Shown one piece after another: positions 1-15,300 of a DNA stretch of 64,000 bases. The notes under the pieces are model-generated. The model did not search any database. It was not told where the DNA came from and saw only the letters and a list, made by a program, of their open reading frames with translations. The DNA is from Strongylocentrotus droebachiensis (Eukaryota; Echinodermata; Echinoidea; Camarodonta; Strongylocentrotidae): assembly GCA_035222895.1 (NCBI GenBank), contig JAVYIG010001610.1:248001-312000 (forward strand). Reading direction: 5' to 3'. Position 1 is the stretch's first letter. Each line of letters opens with the position of its first letter. The position numbers were made by a program, and so were the translations under genes.

Positions 1-46
1 TCACAGTTTCAATCATGTTTATTTCACTTTTCCATTTCTTTTATAG

Positions 47-3000
47 GTGTCAATATTCCAGCAGATGCCCAACATTGAGGTGATCAGCTTGAGCGTGAAC
101 AGCATCACAACGTTAGAAGACTTCAGCTTCTGTTGCAACCTGACAGAACTGTACGTCAGGAGAAACTGCATCGCAAGCCTGTCAGAAGTCTGGTTCCTTA
201 GGAACCTGCCCAAGCTCAGGGTACTCTGGCTTGCAGACAACCCCTGTGCTGCAGGAGATAACTACAGAGCCACCGTCCTTAGGATATTACCCAATCTTCA
301 TAAACTAGATAATATCGGTGAGTGCAGTGATGGTGTGGCATCGATCCTACATCCCCTGTTCCTGTCTCCTCTTTATGTCTTTTAATCTTCCTATGTGCTT
401 TTTTTCTCACTTCTCACTTTTTCTCTAATCGCTTAATGGATGATTGATGTACTTTATCAGAAAGCATATCATATATTCTTATAAGTATGCAGCTAGGCGG
501 ACCTACAGCTTGTAAATGTAAGTTCCATCTTCAGGACTTAATAATATGGATTGGTAACTAATACCTAAGGGCAATGGTGCATTGACATGCTTATGAACCA
601 CAGTCCTCAAGGTTCTAAGATCACTGCTCTACCACTAACCCATCATGCCTCCTCCACAAAGGTAAAGGCTTTCTTGTTGCATCCCTGGTTAGATTTGACT
701 CTCAAAATACTCTCCTTTCTCAAAGAAGATTACGTCCATTTTATAGAAACTATTATCTTCTATGCTGCTGAGTGCAACCCCTTCTCACTCACTTTGTTCA
801 TCCCGTAAGGGCAATGGGTTTTTGAGGATATTACTTTTCTCATCAAAGCTTGCAAAATATACAGAACTTTGTGAGTGCAAGAAATTCCTACTGGCTACTT
901 TGCCTACCTTGGTAGAAGCCGTACAAAATACCAGTTTCACGCTGCATACACAATATAACAATTAGTGTCATAAATAGAAGGGAATATGAAGTTTTTTGAC
1001 ATCGATATCATTTTACTATAATGGAGACATACATGTACATCATTTATTGGAGACTTGCAATCTGGTTGAAAAGAACTCAGAAGCTGAATTCATGTAATTG
1101 TCACAATTCAGGCTCCCTATCATTATCAATCCATTTTGTAACTCCATGTGACTGAAAGAAAAATACATTTTGCGAAAGGTTTCTTTTGCTATAAGTTGTA
1201 ATCTATTTTATATTACTGCTGTCCTGGGGCATCTAGAAATATTTATTAACGAGTGACCTTATCTATCTGCTGAGATGACGGCACTCTGTCTATTTTTCTG
1301 TTGAAATAGATTTATAAACAGCATAGACATGCCTGAAATACTTGGAGTACCTCAGGTTCAGAAGATACTGTCATCAATCTCAAGAAAGTATCTGTGATCC
1401 ATCTTCTTCTTTCTTTCTTTGGCATCATCTTGATGAATTACATTGATGTGACAATGTGTGAAATTTTATTGGTCTCATGGATGCAATATTTACTGATATG
1501 AAGCAGAACAGTAACATGCATTAAAGATGTATGCTGGATGTTGGTTGCATAAACATTTTCATGCGTTGCCCTTTGGGTAATGGAAGAACTAAAAGTACAA
1601 GTGCAGGACAGATGCATGAAATTAACTGATCTTTTGCCCTCCCTGCTCATTAAAATTGCATGACCCAATTAAATACTCCTAATTGGGTTGTGCGTATAGC
1701 CAGCCAGCCAGCCAGTCATGCACTCGCACACACAGACACACTCAAGTGATGCCACTCGTATAAACGCTTTAAGTGTAGCTGACGTATAGTCCCTGCTTGG
1801 GGCTTGACGTGAAGCGAAGTGCAGCAGATGACCCACAAGGGATGAACAATCTTTCTGGAAAAGGGATGCAATCCTCTGGGTGGACCAGGGAGGCGTTGAG
1901 CAAACAAAACGAGAGCATTGATCCGCATCTACTCATTGAGGGCTTTTGGCTACGCTCTTAGCATTAAGACAGTGCTGCCGTGTCCATGCATATTTGCTGA
2001 AATCCAGAAGTAAGAGAAAAGAAGCGATTTAGGTGAATTTATGCCTTTCCTGGGATTTGGTACTGAAGAGACAAATTAATTTCATCTTCTTGCCTGGCTT
2101 AGAATGATGGCATTGTTGATTGGAGAGTGGTTTGGCAAACACAGGACGTATTATGATTGTTTCCAATCGAAATGCAATCCCAAGGAGGAATTCATTGGAT
2201 CTCTAGAGGGAAGATAAAAAAAGGCCTATCAAGTTCTGTTTGCGCATCTGTCTGGAGGTTTTGTTTTTCAATTTCAGTCCTGCCCCACAGACAATTTCAT
2301 GCTTTTATGATCCAGAGTAAAGGTCTGTCAAATGATCTTCTGGGAAGTTTGATACAATTTTAGCTCACATTTTTTTCTGAGAAGAAGATGTGACGCACCT
2401 CATTCTTTGATTCGTTATAAAACTTCTTCCCCTGAGAAATCAACAATGTGACTAAATGGACACGATTGAAAGATTCTGACAGATGGGACTTTGAAATTCA
2501 AGCACATCTGAAGCAAACTTTTTTTGTCAAACTTGGTAGTTTTCTTCATATAAGGAAATTTTCGATGAATACTAAACTTTCAGTCACATAATACCAGTCC
2601 ATGAAAAAATATGTGGAAGGAAAACGTTAGTAACTGTGGAAAACTGTCTGAGCATAGTTTTTTCACTCAACGCAACCACATTCATAAAGAAAACAAATAG
2701 GCCAAGAGAAATTAAGAAGGAAGCAATGAATTCAGGAAATATTACTGTGACAACTCCCCTTAATACCTTTAGCACACCTCGAATCACGTCAGAGTATAAC
2801 TACTGGTAGTTCCATTTTTTTCTTCAAATAAAGAGAAAATTCAAAAGAAATGAATTCAGGAAACATCTCTCTGACATCTCCTCTTACCTGTAACATACCA
2901 AATAACCGTGTTGGGGCATAACCAGTTGCATAATGTTAAAATCAGTATCCCCCAGCGGGCAGTGTGGAAATATTGCTAACACCTCCGCCAGTATCCAGAA

Positions 3001-6000
3001 CATCGTCCTAGAAGTCTGACTGTAATGCATACCATACATTTGCAGAGTAACACTTTTTTTTTTCCATATCGCAATCTTAAATGTCATGGTATGCCTCAAG
3101 GGAAAACAGACGTTGAGAAAATTGCAGTGATGCCAGGGCTCCGACTGGATTGAAAAATGATAACAGTAGATATTTTTATTACTGTGGCGGTTCGTGGGAG
3201 GAGAAGCTCTTGTGTTTAACTGGATGACTTTGGGATAGGATTTCATTTATATTGTATATTATGGATAGTTATCTTCTAATAACTTTGCCATTATCTTTTT
3301 GTGGGGGGGGGGGGGAGGAGAGGTAATATTGAGGCAATGAAAAGAAGTAAAAAATAAAGATGGGGAGGAATGACTAAAAGTCGACAAACTATGATATACT
3401 AAAGTTATTAAAGAAAGGAAATGGGTAAATGATATTACATTTATGCTTTTCTTGCACCTACAATGTAGGGAGAATTCATGCCTACTGTGATCTGTATTGG
3501 AAAGAATTTTGACAAATCTCGGCCATACTGACTGGACCTGTTGTTCCGTAGCATGAGTCTCCCTCTGCTTTATTTATGTTCTGTTTGTATTCTGAAAATT
3601 CCGATCAATAACAATATGTCAGGTATAAAGTATGTGGGAATGATTACATGGCTTACAATAATTGCCATTGACACAAAAGATTTAATTTGAGATAGGTATG
3701 ACTCATCCCATTATTATATATTCCTAAGTCATTAATGACCATTCAGCTTCTTTTACAATGAATAAAAGGTTTATTTTCCTTTAAATGGGGGAGAAAACAA
3801 CCTTTTGTAGTTTGTAGGCTTAGATTTTATTCAACCGAGCCTGCAATACACAGGTAATTTTGGGAAAGAGAAAGCATGCATATTCCCAGCGGGACACTGC
3901 TTCATGGGTAGTTTACCAAGAGGATGAATAGCCATGGTAAATAGTTGAGGGGCCTACTGTCTTCAGAGGGCTGTTTCCATTATCCAAAGTTTTCAAATAG
4001 CCCACTTATTTATCCAATCAAAAACTAGCTAAAGCTTATTCACAGAGAAAACGCAAATAGTACCGTAATTAACGTTGTATTAACTGCACTTTTTTGCCGC
4101 AGAAAAAAATTCAAAGTCGGGGGTGCGTCTTATACACGGTACAACAACAAACAACAAAAATCGGTGTGTTGACTCACCACTCAGAAACTAGAACAACACT
4201 CAAATTTGTCTGTCATCTTGGTTTGAAAGTAATCTTTCTGATAGAACTCAATATGTAGTTTATAATAATAATTCCTCCAATTTTTCTTCTATACACACGG
4301 CGTACCACAAGGTTCTATCCTAGGTCCTCTACTGTTTCTTTAATTTACATTAAGGATCTTACACATTCAACTGCACCTCGCAGTTAAATGAAAGGCCTTC
4401 CCCCGTGTTTGTTTTTTTAAGGGCGAAAAAAAGGGGTGCGGTTAATACACGAGGGCGGTTTATACAACGTTAATTACGGTATATAACAATTCCACATTTG
4501 TACGCAGGATATTAGCCCATGCTATTATCCGTAGCAAATAAGGGGTTCAAGAAATAACCTGCTATTTGGTCAATTAAGAGAATAATTATTTACTGATGAA
4601 GAAGCACTTGATCTATATGCTTGAAGCTCGATAGCTGTTTCTTCAAGCAAGCAGGATGGCTTGACCCGGGCTGATGGACATGGGGGACTTCAAACTCAGA
4701 TAACTACTCGAGAAACACTGATTTGTCTCACATCTCAAGTTCAAGCTTGTTCGGGCTGGTGGAGATGCGCCTCTGGAGAAAAACCAGGTCAATCGTTTTC
4801 ACCAAATTGCCCACTGTAATCAAAGCCAGACTTCAAACAGAAGCACAAAAGCAACACCTGTATGTCCATTTCCAGTAGCCATCATGAATACAATGAGAGA
4901 GGAAGCCTTGTGCTAAATAAAGCACATTGTTCTCTTCAATGCTCAATGCTGAGCTGGAAGTCCACACAATTTGCACTGAAATTTACACGTGTATGGCAAG
5001 GGTGTGTGGGAAGTCAGTTGTTAAGAGTGTGATAATGAATCTTCAGTTGTGTAAAAGGCTAGGAAATGGCTTGAAGAGATTTTTTCTGTACACACATGTA
5101 CCGTATCTTCTTGTGACAACCTAATTATAATCACAAAGGGTAGATGCACTTTAGTGTAAATTGTTATCTTCATTTTAAGAACTATTTTCCTGAACATTGG
5201 TGAAAGTGTCCACTCAAAAACTTTAATTAGTTTATTTTTAATTTGCTTGTGAAACATGAATTCTTCGCCTCTTTTCTATGTTTCCTTTTTAACAATTCCA
5301 ACTCAATGCTACAAAGTAAAAAATGCCAAAGTGAAAGTCTTCCTTAAAAGCAAGTTTAGCATATTAATAGCATAAATTGAGAGTCCTTTGTTAGTTTGTA
5401 TATTTCTTATAGCTTTTTACTCAGAGAATAAATGTAGATTTCAAAAAGCATGAATGCAGCTCTCTTTAATTAATTTGGAATATTTCATCTTCTTTCTTCC
5501 TTTTTTTTTGGGGGGGGGGGTGGGTGGGGAGGAGAAAATGCTTGGCTTTATCTTTTATTTGTGCTATTTGTCTAGGGATGGTCTTTCTCCTCCAAACTAT
5601 CCGATTCACACCATTCTATTCACTACTTGTATGCACAAGAGACTATTCCGTGCACATTTGAACTTCAGCTCTACGTGAAATTCTCACAGAGTGATTTCGC
5701 ACCTGAACAACAATGGCCACACTTTTCCTCCATAATGGGGCATTTTTAACCCATTGTGCTACTTTTGAGAAAGAGCAAATTTGACAGATCAAGAAAAATA
5801 AACAGAAAGAGGAAAAAGAAATGAAAGGAGAGCAATTAGTGTGGCAACGATAGACCGCCTGTTCTTGATGATGGGAAAGTGATGGAGATTATACTGTCTA
5901 GAGATCATCCAAAGAGCGTTCTTGTCAAGGGTCGTACGTGACAGAGAGTGGAGAAAGCATTTATTTTAGGAGTCGTGTTTTCCCATTAGATCATCTCCTC

Positions 6001-6293
6001 CGAGATGAACAATTGGCCCAGGAAATTAGAGTTCTTGAATGTTTGCAGGAGGATTGAAAGAGGATTGAGAGAGAGAGAGAGAGAGAGAGAAAGAATTATA
6101 TTGACTGGCTTATGTTATCTAGGCTATGATTAAGATTGTACCATAAAAAAAGCAATTTAAATGGAGGAAGTTAACTTATGTTGAAGACTTTTGGAACACA
6201 TCAGAAGAAATGTGTACTAAACAATTCACTATGTTTGTGACAAGACATCAAGTTTAAAAGGCATGTTATTTGATTGAAAGCACTCCTTGTTCA

Positions 6294-6354
<61 letters not shown>

Positions 6355-9300
6355 GTCCTCTCTCCTTATGTATCTTTTTGTTCCTTTTCCTTTCTTTTCC
6401 CTCCCTTTATCTCTTATTCCAGTCTCTGTGTTTTTCTCATCTTTCTCCCCCTCCCTTTCTATGCCCCTTTATATCCCCATTTCTATCTCTTTCCCTCCCT
6501 ATATCTCTGTTACTTCCTTTTTCCACTATCCCGTAAACTGATTTCAGCATTTCATCAATATGGCTTTTTTGATAGCTTCTACTTTAATACAAAACGAAAG
6601 AAAGCTGAAAATGAGAAGGAAAAATTAGTTACTAGTTTTAAAAAAAGAAATAGGCCCAAACAATCGCTTGGTATTCTTTGTTGTAATAACATTTCTAATT
6701 GTTTCCTCCCCTTAGGGATATCTGGGGATACTTTGTAAGTGCTTTGGATAAAGAGAGACTCTTTCTCTAGAAAAGACAAGATAAAATATACTTAAATTGC
6801 TAGAGCAAATGTAGTACATTCATTATTGATTCTACCCGCGTTTCATCTTCTCTTGAGAAAATGAAGCGCTGTGCTAGTTACTAGGCTTGAAAACATTTCC
6901 ATCTAAATCAGAATCGTTTCTAATTGAATAATGTAGCTGAAACTTGAAGAACCACTGAGGAATTGCGACATGCTGGGGGAAATTGTCTTCAAAACACATC
7001 AATAATGTTCAGAGTTAGACATCAAAAGATGTGCCGTGTGGCATCGATTTGAATGTATACTCAGAGGCATAAATTTGTTTGAACTTGTATCTCCCTCTCT
7101 CTTCCATTTTTTTCCTTTTATATGTTTCTTCACTCTAATATTTCTTTTTCTATTTTCCCCTCATTGATCAGCGTCAATAATTGCCTTAAGGGAGTCTTGT
7201 AAAAGAATATGATTTTAAAAATGTTCTTTTCAAGTAGACTATGCCTGCAAGCCTTGAGTTAATTGGAGAAAGGTCATCTTAAACTTCAATTTGGGACACT
7301 GTATTCATAAAACTTCTGAGATAAACAACATTTCCATTAAAATCAGAATCATTGGTAATTGAATAATGGTCCTCAAACTTGAAGATGCACCAAGGAATTG
7401 CAACATTCTCAAGAAAACCATCTTAAAAACACATCAATAATATTCCGAAAGTTAGACTTCAAACGATGGACTGTATTGCATCGATTTGAATGTATGCTCA
7501 GATGTATAAATTTGTTTAACCTGTATTAATATCTAGGTCTTCTGCACTTTTTCTCTCTATCTCTTTGGATTCACTCTTCTTTTTGTATGTCCCTCTTGTC
7601 ATTTTCAATATGTGCTTTTTATTATGTCAGATGATTTTCTATAGTATTCTATAGTTTTGATGCATTCTATTTCTCAGTAGTTCTAAAAAAAAAATTGCAT
7701 TTTATTGTGTATAATATAGAGCAATCCTTATTTCATTTCCCTACAATAAGTTTTTCATAAGGCTGAATATTCCTGCATTTCTTCTTTTTTACATGAAGAA
7801 ATAAGATTGGAGATTGGGAACAATGTTTGATGTGTGTTTAATTGCCTGTAATAAATGATACCTGATAAGAAGAGAGATTGAAACACTACTGTAAATTGCA
7901 GACTGTCTTTTGAAGTACTTTGTTTGCTTGCCTTGTTCAAATACAATCCCTTTGAATGCTTGTAACTCTTTGCACAAAGATGCTAACTACTGCAACAGCA
8001 CTTCTATTCTCTTCTCTGAACTAATATGTACTTGGCAACCCAATGGGTATTGGAATACATAGCTGGAAATGTCTTTTGAGATTACCAGAATCTCCCTTCG
8101 AGTAGTCTGATAATATTATCAGAATGGAAAAAATTATCTAGACTTCACAGGTCATTATTTGATTAGTTTCTGAATAACAGTTGAGTTGAAATACAGAATT
8201 GGAGTATGGTTGTAAAATTTGTTTTCATCTTCCATTTGTCTCTGTGTTTACACTGTAGATATTAATCGACCATGATATGACAAGTATTTAGGTTGAGCTG
8301 AGTTGTATTATATCAATGACATGATGGAGATTACCTGGGTATGGGTTTATTACATAGACTGAAGTGCCTGTGTGTGATAACCTTGTCAAACAGGCAGATT
8401 TAATGTCGGAAGTAAGCTCTTCAGCTTATCTGGAAGAAAGCATGGAATGATGAAAGATGATCAGGAGATTCAAGATCAATTCCAAATACTTTGGATATAT
8501 GCAAAGTATCCTTCATAATGCCTTTCTTTACTTCCATTATACCCCTTTATCTTTCACCTACTATTTAGTTTTGTATGTGTACATGTATGTGTGTAGGTTC
8601 CTTTCTGTATGTAGCCCTCTGCGTCTGTTCTCCATTATATCTATTTGTCTCTATCTCTGTCTGAACATCCTCCATTTCAATTTCTCTCTCTCTCTCTCCG
8701 TGTCTCTATCTTTTCGCATGCTTTCCTCTTTGCTTTGATCTAACAGTGATGAAACAAATGCTGCTGCAAACTGGGTCTTAAAAAAGAATGACTGTTCTAC
8801 ATTTTCTTTAGACAGACTTTATTCATCTAGAGACTAAAAGGAATATTTGTTGTAAGAGTAAAGTTTATTTTTTGATTTGCTATTGGCCAAGAGAGAAAAT
8901 ATGATGGTTGCGGCTTCCTTTTTCTTCTTTAACCATTCCCATAAAGTATTCATCAAGAGGCATCGTTGTTTATTGTGCTAAGGTAATAACCCCAGAGAGA
9001 AGTGGAGAGAGACGCAGAAAACATCCACTTCAATCATAATGTCAATGTTAGCCAATCTGATATCCGGAACGTCTGGAGTATGATGAGATTTGTCTACTTG
9101 AAACCACTTCAGAAGGTCTTCTTTTGGTCCACCATACCGGCTTCTTTCTTTCGTTAGGTTCTGTTGTATAGCATTGCATTATTCATTAGGATGTGGCAGT
9201 TGATAGTTGATATCATATACACCCTGTAGCTGTAGGTCCATGGTTGACTGCGTTACATTCTATTTATGATAGATCTATAGTTGCCAGTAAGGCTGCAACG

Positions 9301-12300
9301 ATGTCCATGGTTGTCCAGTAGGCAGTCTATAAATGTTTGTTAAAGAAATAGTGACACCCATATATGTTGAAAAAGTATCATTATTTGTATACTTATGTAT
9401 AAGATATTTAAACTTTTTTTTTTTAATATTGGGGGGGGGGGGGTGGGAGATATTTCTTGAATTTCAACATTACATGTATTCTTTGCCAGACCACAAGCCG
9501 CTGAATGAGTACCGGAGGTCAGGCAAGGAATTAATCTATGCCCTTATCTTCGGGAGAATCCTTGCTATGCCTTTGGTTGTCAATATACCAGTCATCATAC
9601 AATATGCACAGTCATGTTTGCAAGTGTAGAGGATCAGTATTGAAGACTGATTCAATGATTCATGGTTGTGGATGTGAATGTGGTAGGCCATAGATGACAG
9701 GTCCAGTGCGAGCCACACCAAGCCAGGTGACAACAAGAAACACACCACACAGACTGGGGGTTGCGAATCTATTGATTTCTCTCATGATCCGATTTGTAAG
9801 GATGACAGGCCGCTTTGACAGTGACATCAAGTGTGTCTCCAGGCTGCATTAGCCATGTCCCATGCAGCTGAATAAAATTACTTTGCCCTAAATCAGCAGC
9901 CTGTCAGCTTGATGAACAAACTACCTTCATAATCAGATTTGGGTACAGTGCATCAGTGGCTATAAGCTTTGTACAAGACACTTGGTAATCCTTAAAGGGG
10001 TGGTCAAAAGGAAATGACCATCAGCTGTAATACAGAGTTAGTCAAGACTATGACAAATTAAGGTGCAACTCTTCTTACTATTAGAAGCAATGTCACATGA
10101 AGGAGATTGCTCTTTTTGAAACGCCGTCATATCCAAAATATGACCAGAAATGGTTAACCATTATGGTCAAACTTTTAATGCCACATGTTGTGTATAGTCC
10201 CATACCCTCCAATCTATGCTCATAGTTTTCTGCTTAGTGCGATTCTAAAACAATAATTAGTAATATTTGATCAAATTTCTTTCACAATGCAGTTCCTTCA
10301 CCAGACCAGTACTCATCATCCTTTTGTGAAAGATTAAATAGAAATGATGGGGGCTGGCTTTGTAGAGGAAAGTTTAAATCAGTTCCATTCATCAGTCTAT
10401 GCTTATCACGGTTGAAAGCTACCCTGCTCTATGCTTACCACGGTTGAAAGCTACCCTGCTCTATCTTTCCACTTGACAAGAGGAATCAATATCGGCAAAA
10501 CTTTGAGAGCAAATTCTGGTCATGCGATCTGACGAAACGTGAAGTGTTTGAGTACAAACCCTGAGATTGGAATTCCCAAATGTCAATGGATCCACTAGAG
10601 CTTTTTAACAAAGATTGGGAAGAAAAGGGGAAACCCTGGGGATAGTCAACACTTCTGCATCATTTACAAGAGGGGGAAGGAAACTGAACTCCTTGAAGAT
10701 TGTGTGTGATTTTCTTCTTTTTGGGTATTCTTCCCCAAAGTTTTATAGACTGAAATGAAAGAATTCCAATTAAGAAGAAAAATGGAAATAACAGTTATTA
10801 CCCTAACTTGTAAAGAGAAAGATGGAAATGAGAGGAAGATGCACTGGTCAACCTCTAGGAAATTTTTTATCTTTGAAGAAAAAAAATACGAGGGCTGATG
10901 ATACCTAGGGAGCAGACACTTTGTGCAAAACAAGTCATGCTCTGAATGTTATATGTTATGCATTATTGATGAGAAGATCCTGTTAAGGTACTTTTCTCAG
11001 GCATAGTTGGTGATCTAGGATGAGGGATGTTGAAGTGTTCAAATTTAACCTATTCAAACATGAACTGTCTGCCTAATACACCTCATGGGCAAATTCATTA
11101 AATCAAAATTTTGGGCTCACAAAGATTATCTATAAAGCACTTAAGCATTTTTTGCAGTTGCCAACATGTGCTTTTTGCCATCTGAAGCCTGAAGGGCTGA
11201 GGGTGCAAGATTCAGCTGATCACTATATTTGTGTGTGAATATTGTGATTGTAGAATTTTATGTGAAAATAAGAAATGCAAAAATATGATTTGCTTGATAT
11301 TCTAATGAATATTCTGCTGGCTGTGATATCTATTTGAAAGTTCCAAGCTAGTGGATAATTTGTTTGCCTTTTGGAATGTAGGCACTCTTCTGAACAATTC
11401 TTTTTTCAATTGGCACTCAGGTCAAGAAAAGCACTTTCACCCACCTGTTTTTGGCTTCTCTTGCCCTATTTCGTTCACCTCTTGGTAATTCTATACAAGA
11501 AAGAATGTGCAGTGTACTCCTGTATTACCTGAGGAGTGTATGATGTCAAATATATTGAACATCGATGATCGGTCACAGTGCATAGCATGAACCTTAAATA
11601 TCAGTGGAACTAAAACCAATGGTAGTATCCCACTTAAGTTTCTCACTTTCTTCTGTGAATGTTTTTATCGATTGTATTCCTACCTGGCCTGAGGTAAGAT
11701 TGTAAGTTGTAATACAGAAGTGTAGAGCATTGTCATGGATTCAACTAGTGTTAGGCATGTTTGAGGAGCTCCTGTGAGGCTTTTATTTCTTTTTCTAGAT
11801 ATACATTTGAATCAGTCTATTTCCTGTGGAAGTAGACTGATTAAATCAGTGTAATACATTTTGCATTCCACATGAAGGAAGAAGCCATCATTGACACAGC
11901 CATTTTCTGGTAATATTGTGTATAATAGCATCATCCATCTTTATCACGCCCCCCCCCCCCCCCCAAGGTAGATCAATATTAAATAGCAATGCACCTTTAA
12001 ATCCCATTCTAAACATGGACTGCCTGCCAATGCAGGTCTGATCAATGATCGGTGAGGAAACATTGATTTGAACATTGATTCTATTACCAAATAAAGTCTT
12101 GTCTGGCTTGTGAGAAAGCGAGGGATTGGCAAACAGGTAGCACGAGCAATAACATGAGCATCGGCAGCGGCATGCAGCACATGAAGCATACATGTTATCC
12201 AAGGTCGTATGGAACATTGTTGAATCCAGCCTCCGCACCAAGCCCTCTCTCATTTGAGTTGACGCTCAGCATTAAGGTCTGCTGGGTGTATTCAGGTGCA

Positions 12301-15300
12301 GGCGAGGCGGAAAAGGTTTGAGGACAGCTAGCGAGGTTTCATGATTATTTTGTGTCAGTCGCGGTGGAAAGTCTGAAACCGCTTGGCGCTATGTCCGGTG
12401 CTACTTGGGGGAGTCATGATCCATGTAAATATGCATTCACTGGTTTTAAAACAGGCGTAGGATTTGTGAGGATGATAAGTGAGACGTGTGATTCTGATTA
12501 GTGATGGTCTGTGGTGTTCATGTGTGATGCGTGTGCTAATCCTTTGATAATCCTTCACCTCTCTTTCTTGTTTTTGTTACTTCTTCAAAATGTCATTACA
12601 AACTGTTATTTTTGGATTGATAAATTTGTTTTTTTTATTGTTCAGCTTTTCTGATGGTAATTCATTTATTTACGTGCTCTCCTCTTCTATGAAACAATAT
12701 AATACTTTGCATTTTTATGAAGATTAGCCTGTTATCTTTCGTGTACTCTTGACTGCCATAGCAATAGATCCGAGGCCTGGTGTAATGTGGTGATGACATA
12801 CATGTGTGGATTTCATTAACATAGCCTGTAATTAGTAACTCGCCTTCATGAAATGGCTTAACACATTAGATGTCATTTCTGATTTAAGTGATTAGCAGTT
12901 TTCCTTTCGCAGGCAGACTCATTTGTTCCTGAGTGACATATGTTCTGTTGTTTTACCACTCTCTACTCATAATACTAATTCAGAGTTTTGCAGTAGCAGC
13001 ATCAAAATGTAGAACAACATTTCTTTGTGTATCAGAGACAATGTATTGCTTCCGTCATGAATCTAATCTGTTCTAGTTAGTATAAAGGATTGTATTTGTT
13101 TTCTCTTTAAATCAATTGAAGCCCCTAAATATTAGAGCCCATATTCATAAAACATTACCAAGTTAGTTGTCAACTAATTGCATATACACTGTAGTACAGT
13201 TAGTTGACAACTAGGCTTTGTAAGGTCTTATAAATATGAACTCTCATATTGTTTACTAGGACAGAAAGGAAGGAAAAATGGAAAATACTTGACCATGGCT
13301 TGAATACTTTATGAATATGGTATACAGAAAACATACTGTACTTTCCTATTTTCATACATCAACTTTGTTATCATTGTTCTCTTGCCATACTTTGCGTCCA
13401 TCTTCTTCAAAACTTTTGATCCTGTCTGGCCTCTCCCTATAACTTCCGGCGAATCCTTGCAGCGAATCCTTCCAGCGGCGGCTGCCATGCTTTAGGCAAG
13501 AAATCCAAGACCAGAATGTGTGTTAATGCCCCTAATATATTCACTCAGTGCGCAGGAAGCAGGCCACTAGTCCAGATGGTGCTTATTTTAAGTACAGCCT
13601 CAAAGCTTGTGTACACCAGACCCAGACAGAAGTCAGCATTTTGCCATCGTTTTATTGATTTCTGTCCTCCTTAAAAGGACCACATAAGAGTCGGATTACA
13701 TTTATGTTATCCGGCGTTAACGTACTTGTGAAATACACATTTCCATTCATGTGAAGCTGGGAAAAGCTAATTGGGTTGTAGGATATTTGCTCTGGTAACA
13801 ATGTTACTATGGTCAACATCTAACACTGATTAAACTCCACAATTCAACCCTGGACCCAACACTTGACCTAACCCTGGATCCAACACTTGACCTAACCCTG
13901 GATACTTGTCAGGTCCTTTGAAACTTTTGTTGGTTGAAGTTCAGAAAACAAAAAGAGACACTGTAGTTATCAGTGCTCATTTTCGGTAAATTCCATTGAA
14001 CATTAAAGATTTCATCATATCCTTTTCTTTTCAGCTTCATGTATTCACAATTTTTCTCCCTTGAAGAACGTTATTAAGATTTTCCTACTGTTAAACCTGT
14101 AGACTTTCCACAATAATGTTAAAAATGCCACAAGAATTCATACATTGTGATTTAAGCTGCTATTAACTATTGTGTTTATCTCCTTCCTCATTTTCAATCA
14201 CAAAGCCACATGAAATAACATTAATCATTAATTAATGATACATAAAGTAATTACTAAGTACAAATCTTCTTTTTGTCCACCATCCAGTCGTCACATTTGA
14301 TGAGGTGAACAGAGCGCTAGAGGAAGGTGATGAGCTAGAGCCCCCTATCAACTCCTCCGGTATCTACAGCAATGGACACATTCCAAACAACAACAAAGAC
14401 AACAAGGAGAACAGAGACAGCTCAATGGAATTCATGACGCTAGATGAAACAAAGTAAGTTTTATCATGTTTCTTGTATGTTACTAGTGACTACTTTGCTA
14501 ATCAACAGTGATTTATAACAAGCTCTTTCTCCCTACATTAAATATTTGAAAAAAACACCTCATCTGACTTCTTTACCCCTCCTTTAACATGTAAGAAAAA
14601 TGTCTAATCATACAGGTGCCTACAATTTTACATGAAGCAAAATGACAGCAAATCTGATAGAATTGATCAACTTCGTAGTATCAGCTGTGCGTTCCTTATC
14701 ACTTGTATAGCAATTCCTCAAATCGTTTTTGTAACAAATGTGAACTGAAATCCTCAGCTCCAGCGCAGTCATCAATTTAGCATGAGTCAAATAGAGTTTA
14801 GCATGTCAGCTGTCAATGAAGGAGAGAGAGTATCTGTCATTCTGTACACACACTGATTGGATGAACGTACAATGATGTGGTCTCTGAACATCTTGTTTGC
14901 ATGTGGACTGAGTCAGCACTTGTGACAGTCTCTCCTCCTTATGAGTAGAGCACACATTGGCAGACTGCTTAAGATTTTGTGTCTTGATCTATCAGTTCAT
15001 CCATTTTTACTTCTTTTTCTTTTTACCTCATCCTCATCCCTGTCCTATCAGGTGTTTTTGTTTTTTCTTTCCTGTTACAGCTTTAATAGCAGCAATTTTT
15101 CTGTAGAATTACAGAATGTGTGTACTGATTAGATTTTCATGCATCTAGCTATGGAAGTGGTCCCTTTCACATTTGCTTTGGCAAAAATTTGGGATTCAAA
15201 TTTTCAGAATCAAATTTCTCATAGTTCAATTGGAATATTCAAATGTTTTTGGGACATTTGACTCATATACCTCTTGAAATTCTAAATATAATATTTTCAC

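Larger units (their letters stand above)
318..14287 (+). other. CFAP410 first visible intron, 13,970 bp
   Basis: It starts GTGAGT and ends with a CAG acceptor. I see no convincing nested exon. The 120-codon frame at 2884-3246 minus and the 121-codon frame at 11888-12253 minus have no recognisable domain. The intron holds two MITE-like elements, a LINE reverse-transcriptase scrap, a 200-bp duplication, a TC run and several poly-G or poly-T tracts (3303, 5505, 9430, 11947). Short tandem duplications occur at about 10400-10470 (two copies of a roughly 36-bp unit) and 13850-13910 (two copies of a roughly 28-bp unit). Confidence 0.7.

Noticed and set aside
318-385. Extension of the CFAP410 frame past 317
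   Set aside because: A GTGAGT donor follows 317 and the next exon at 14288 restores the family alignment, so the extra codons are intron.
2884-3246. 120-codon frame on the minus strand in the CFAP410 intron
   Set aside because: No domain, no codon-bias signal, no splice context, and it is of a length expected by chance in AT-rich DNA.
6270-6738. Open frames of up to 154 codons over the TC run
   Set aside because: They translate a dinucleotide repeat and pyrimidine-rich DNA into Ser/Leu/Phe strings in all three frames.
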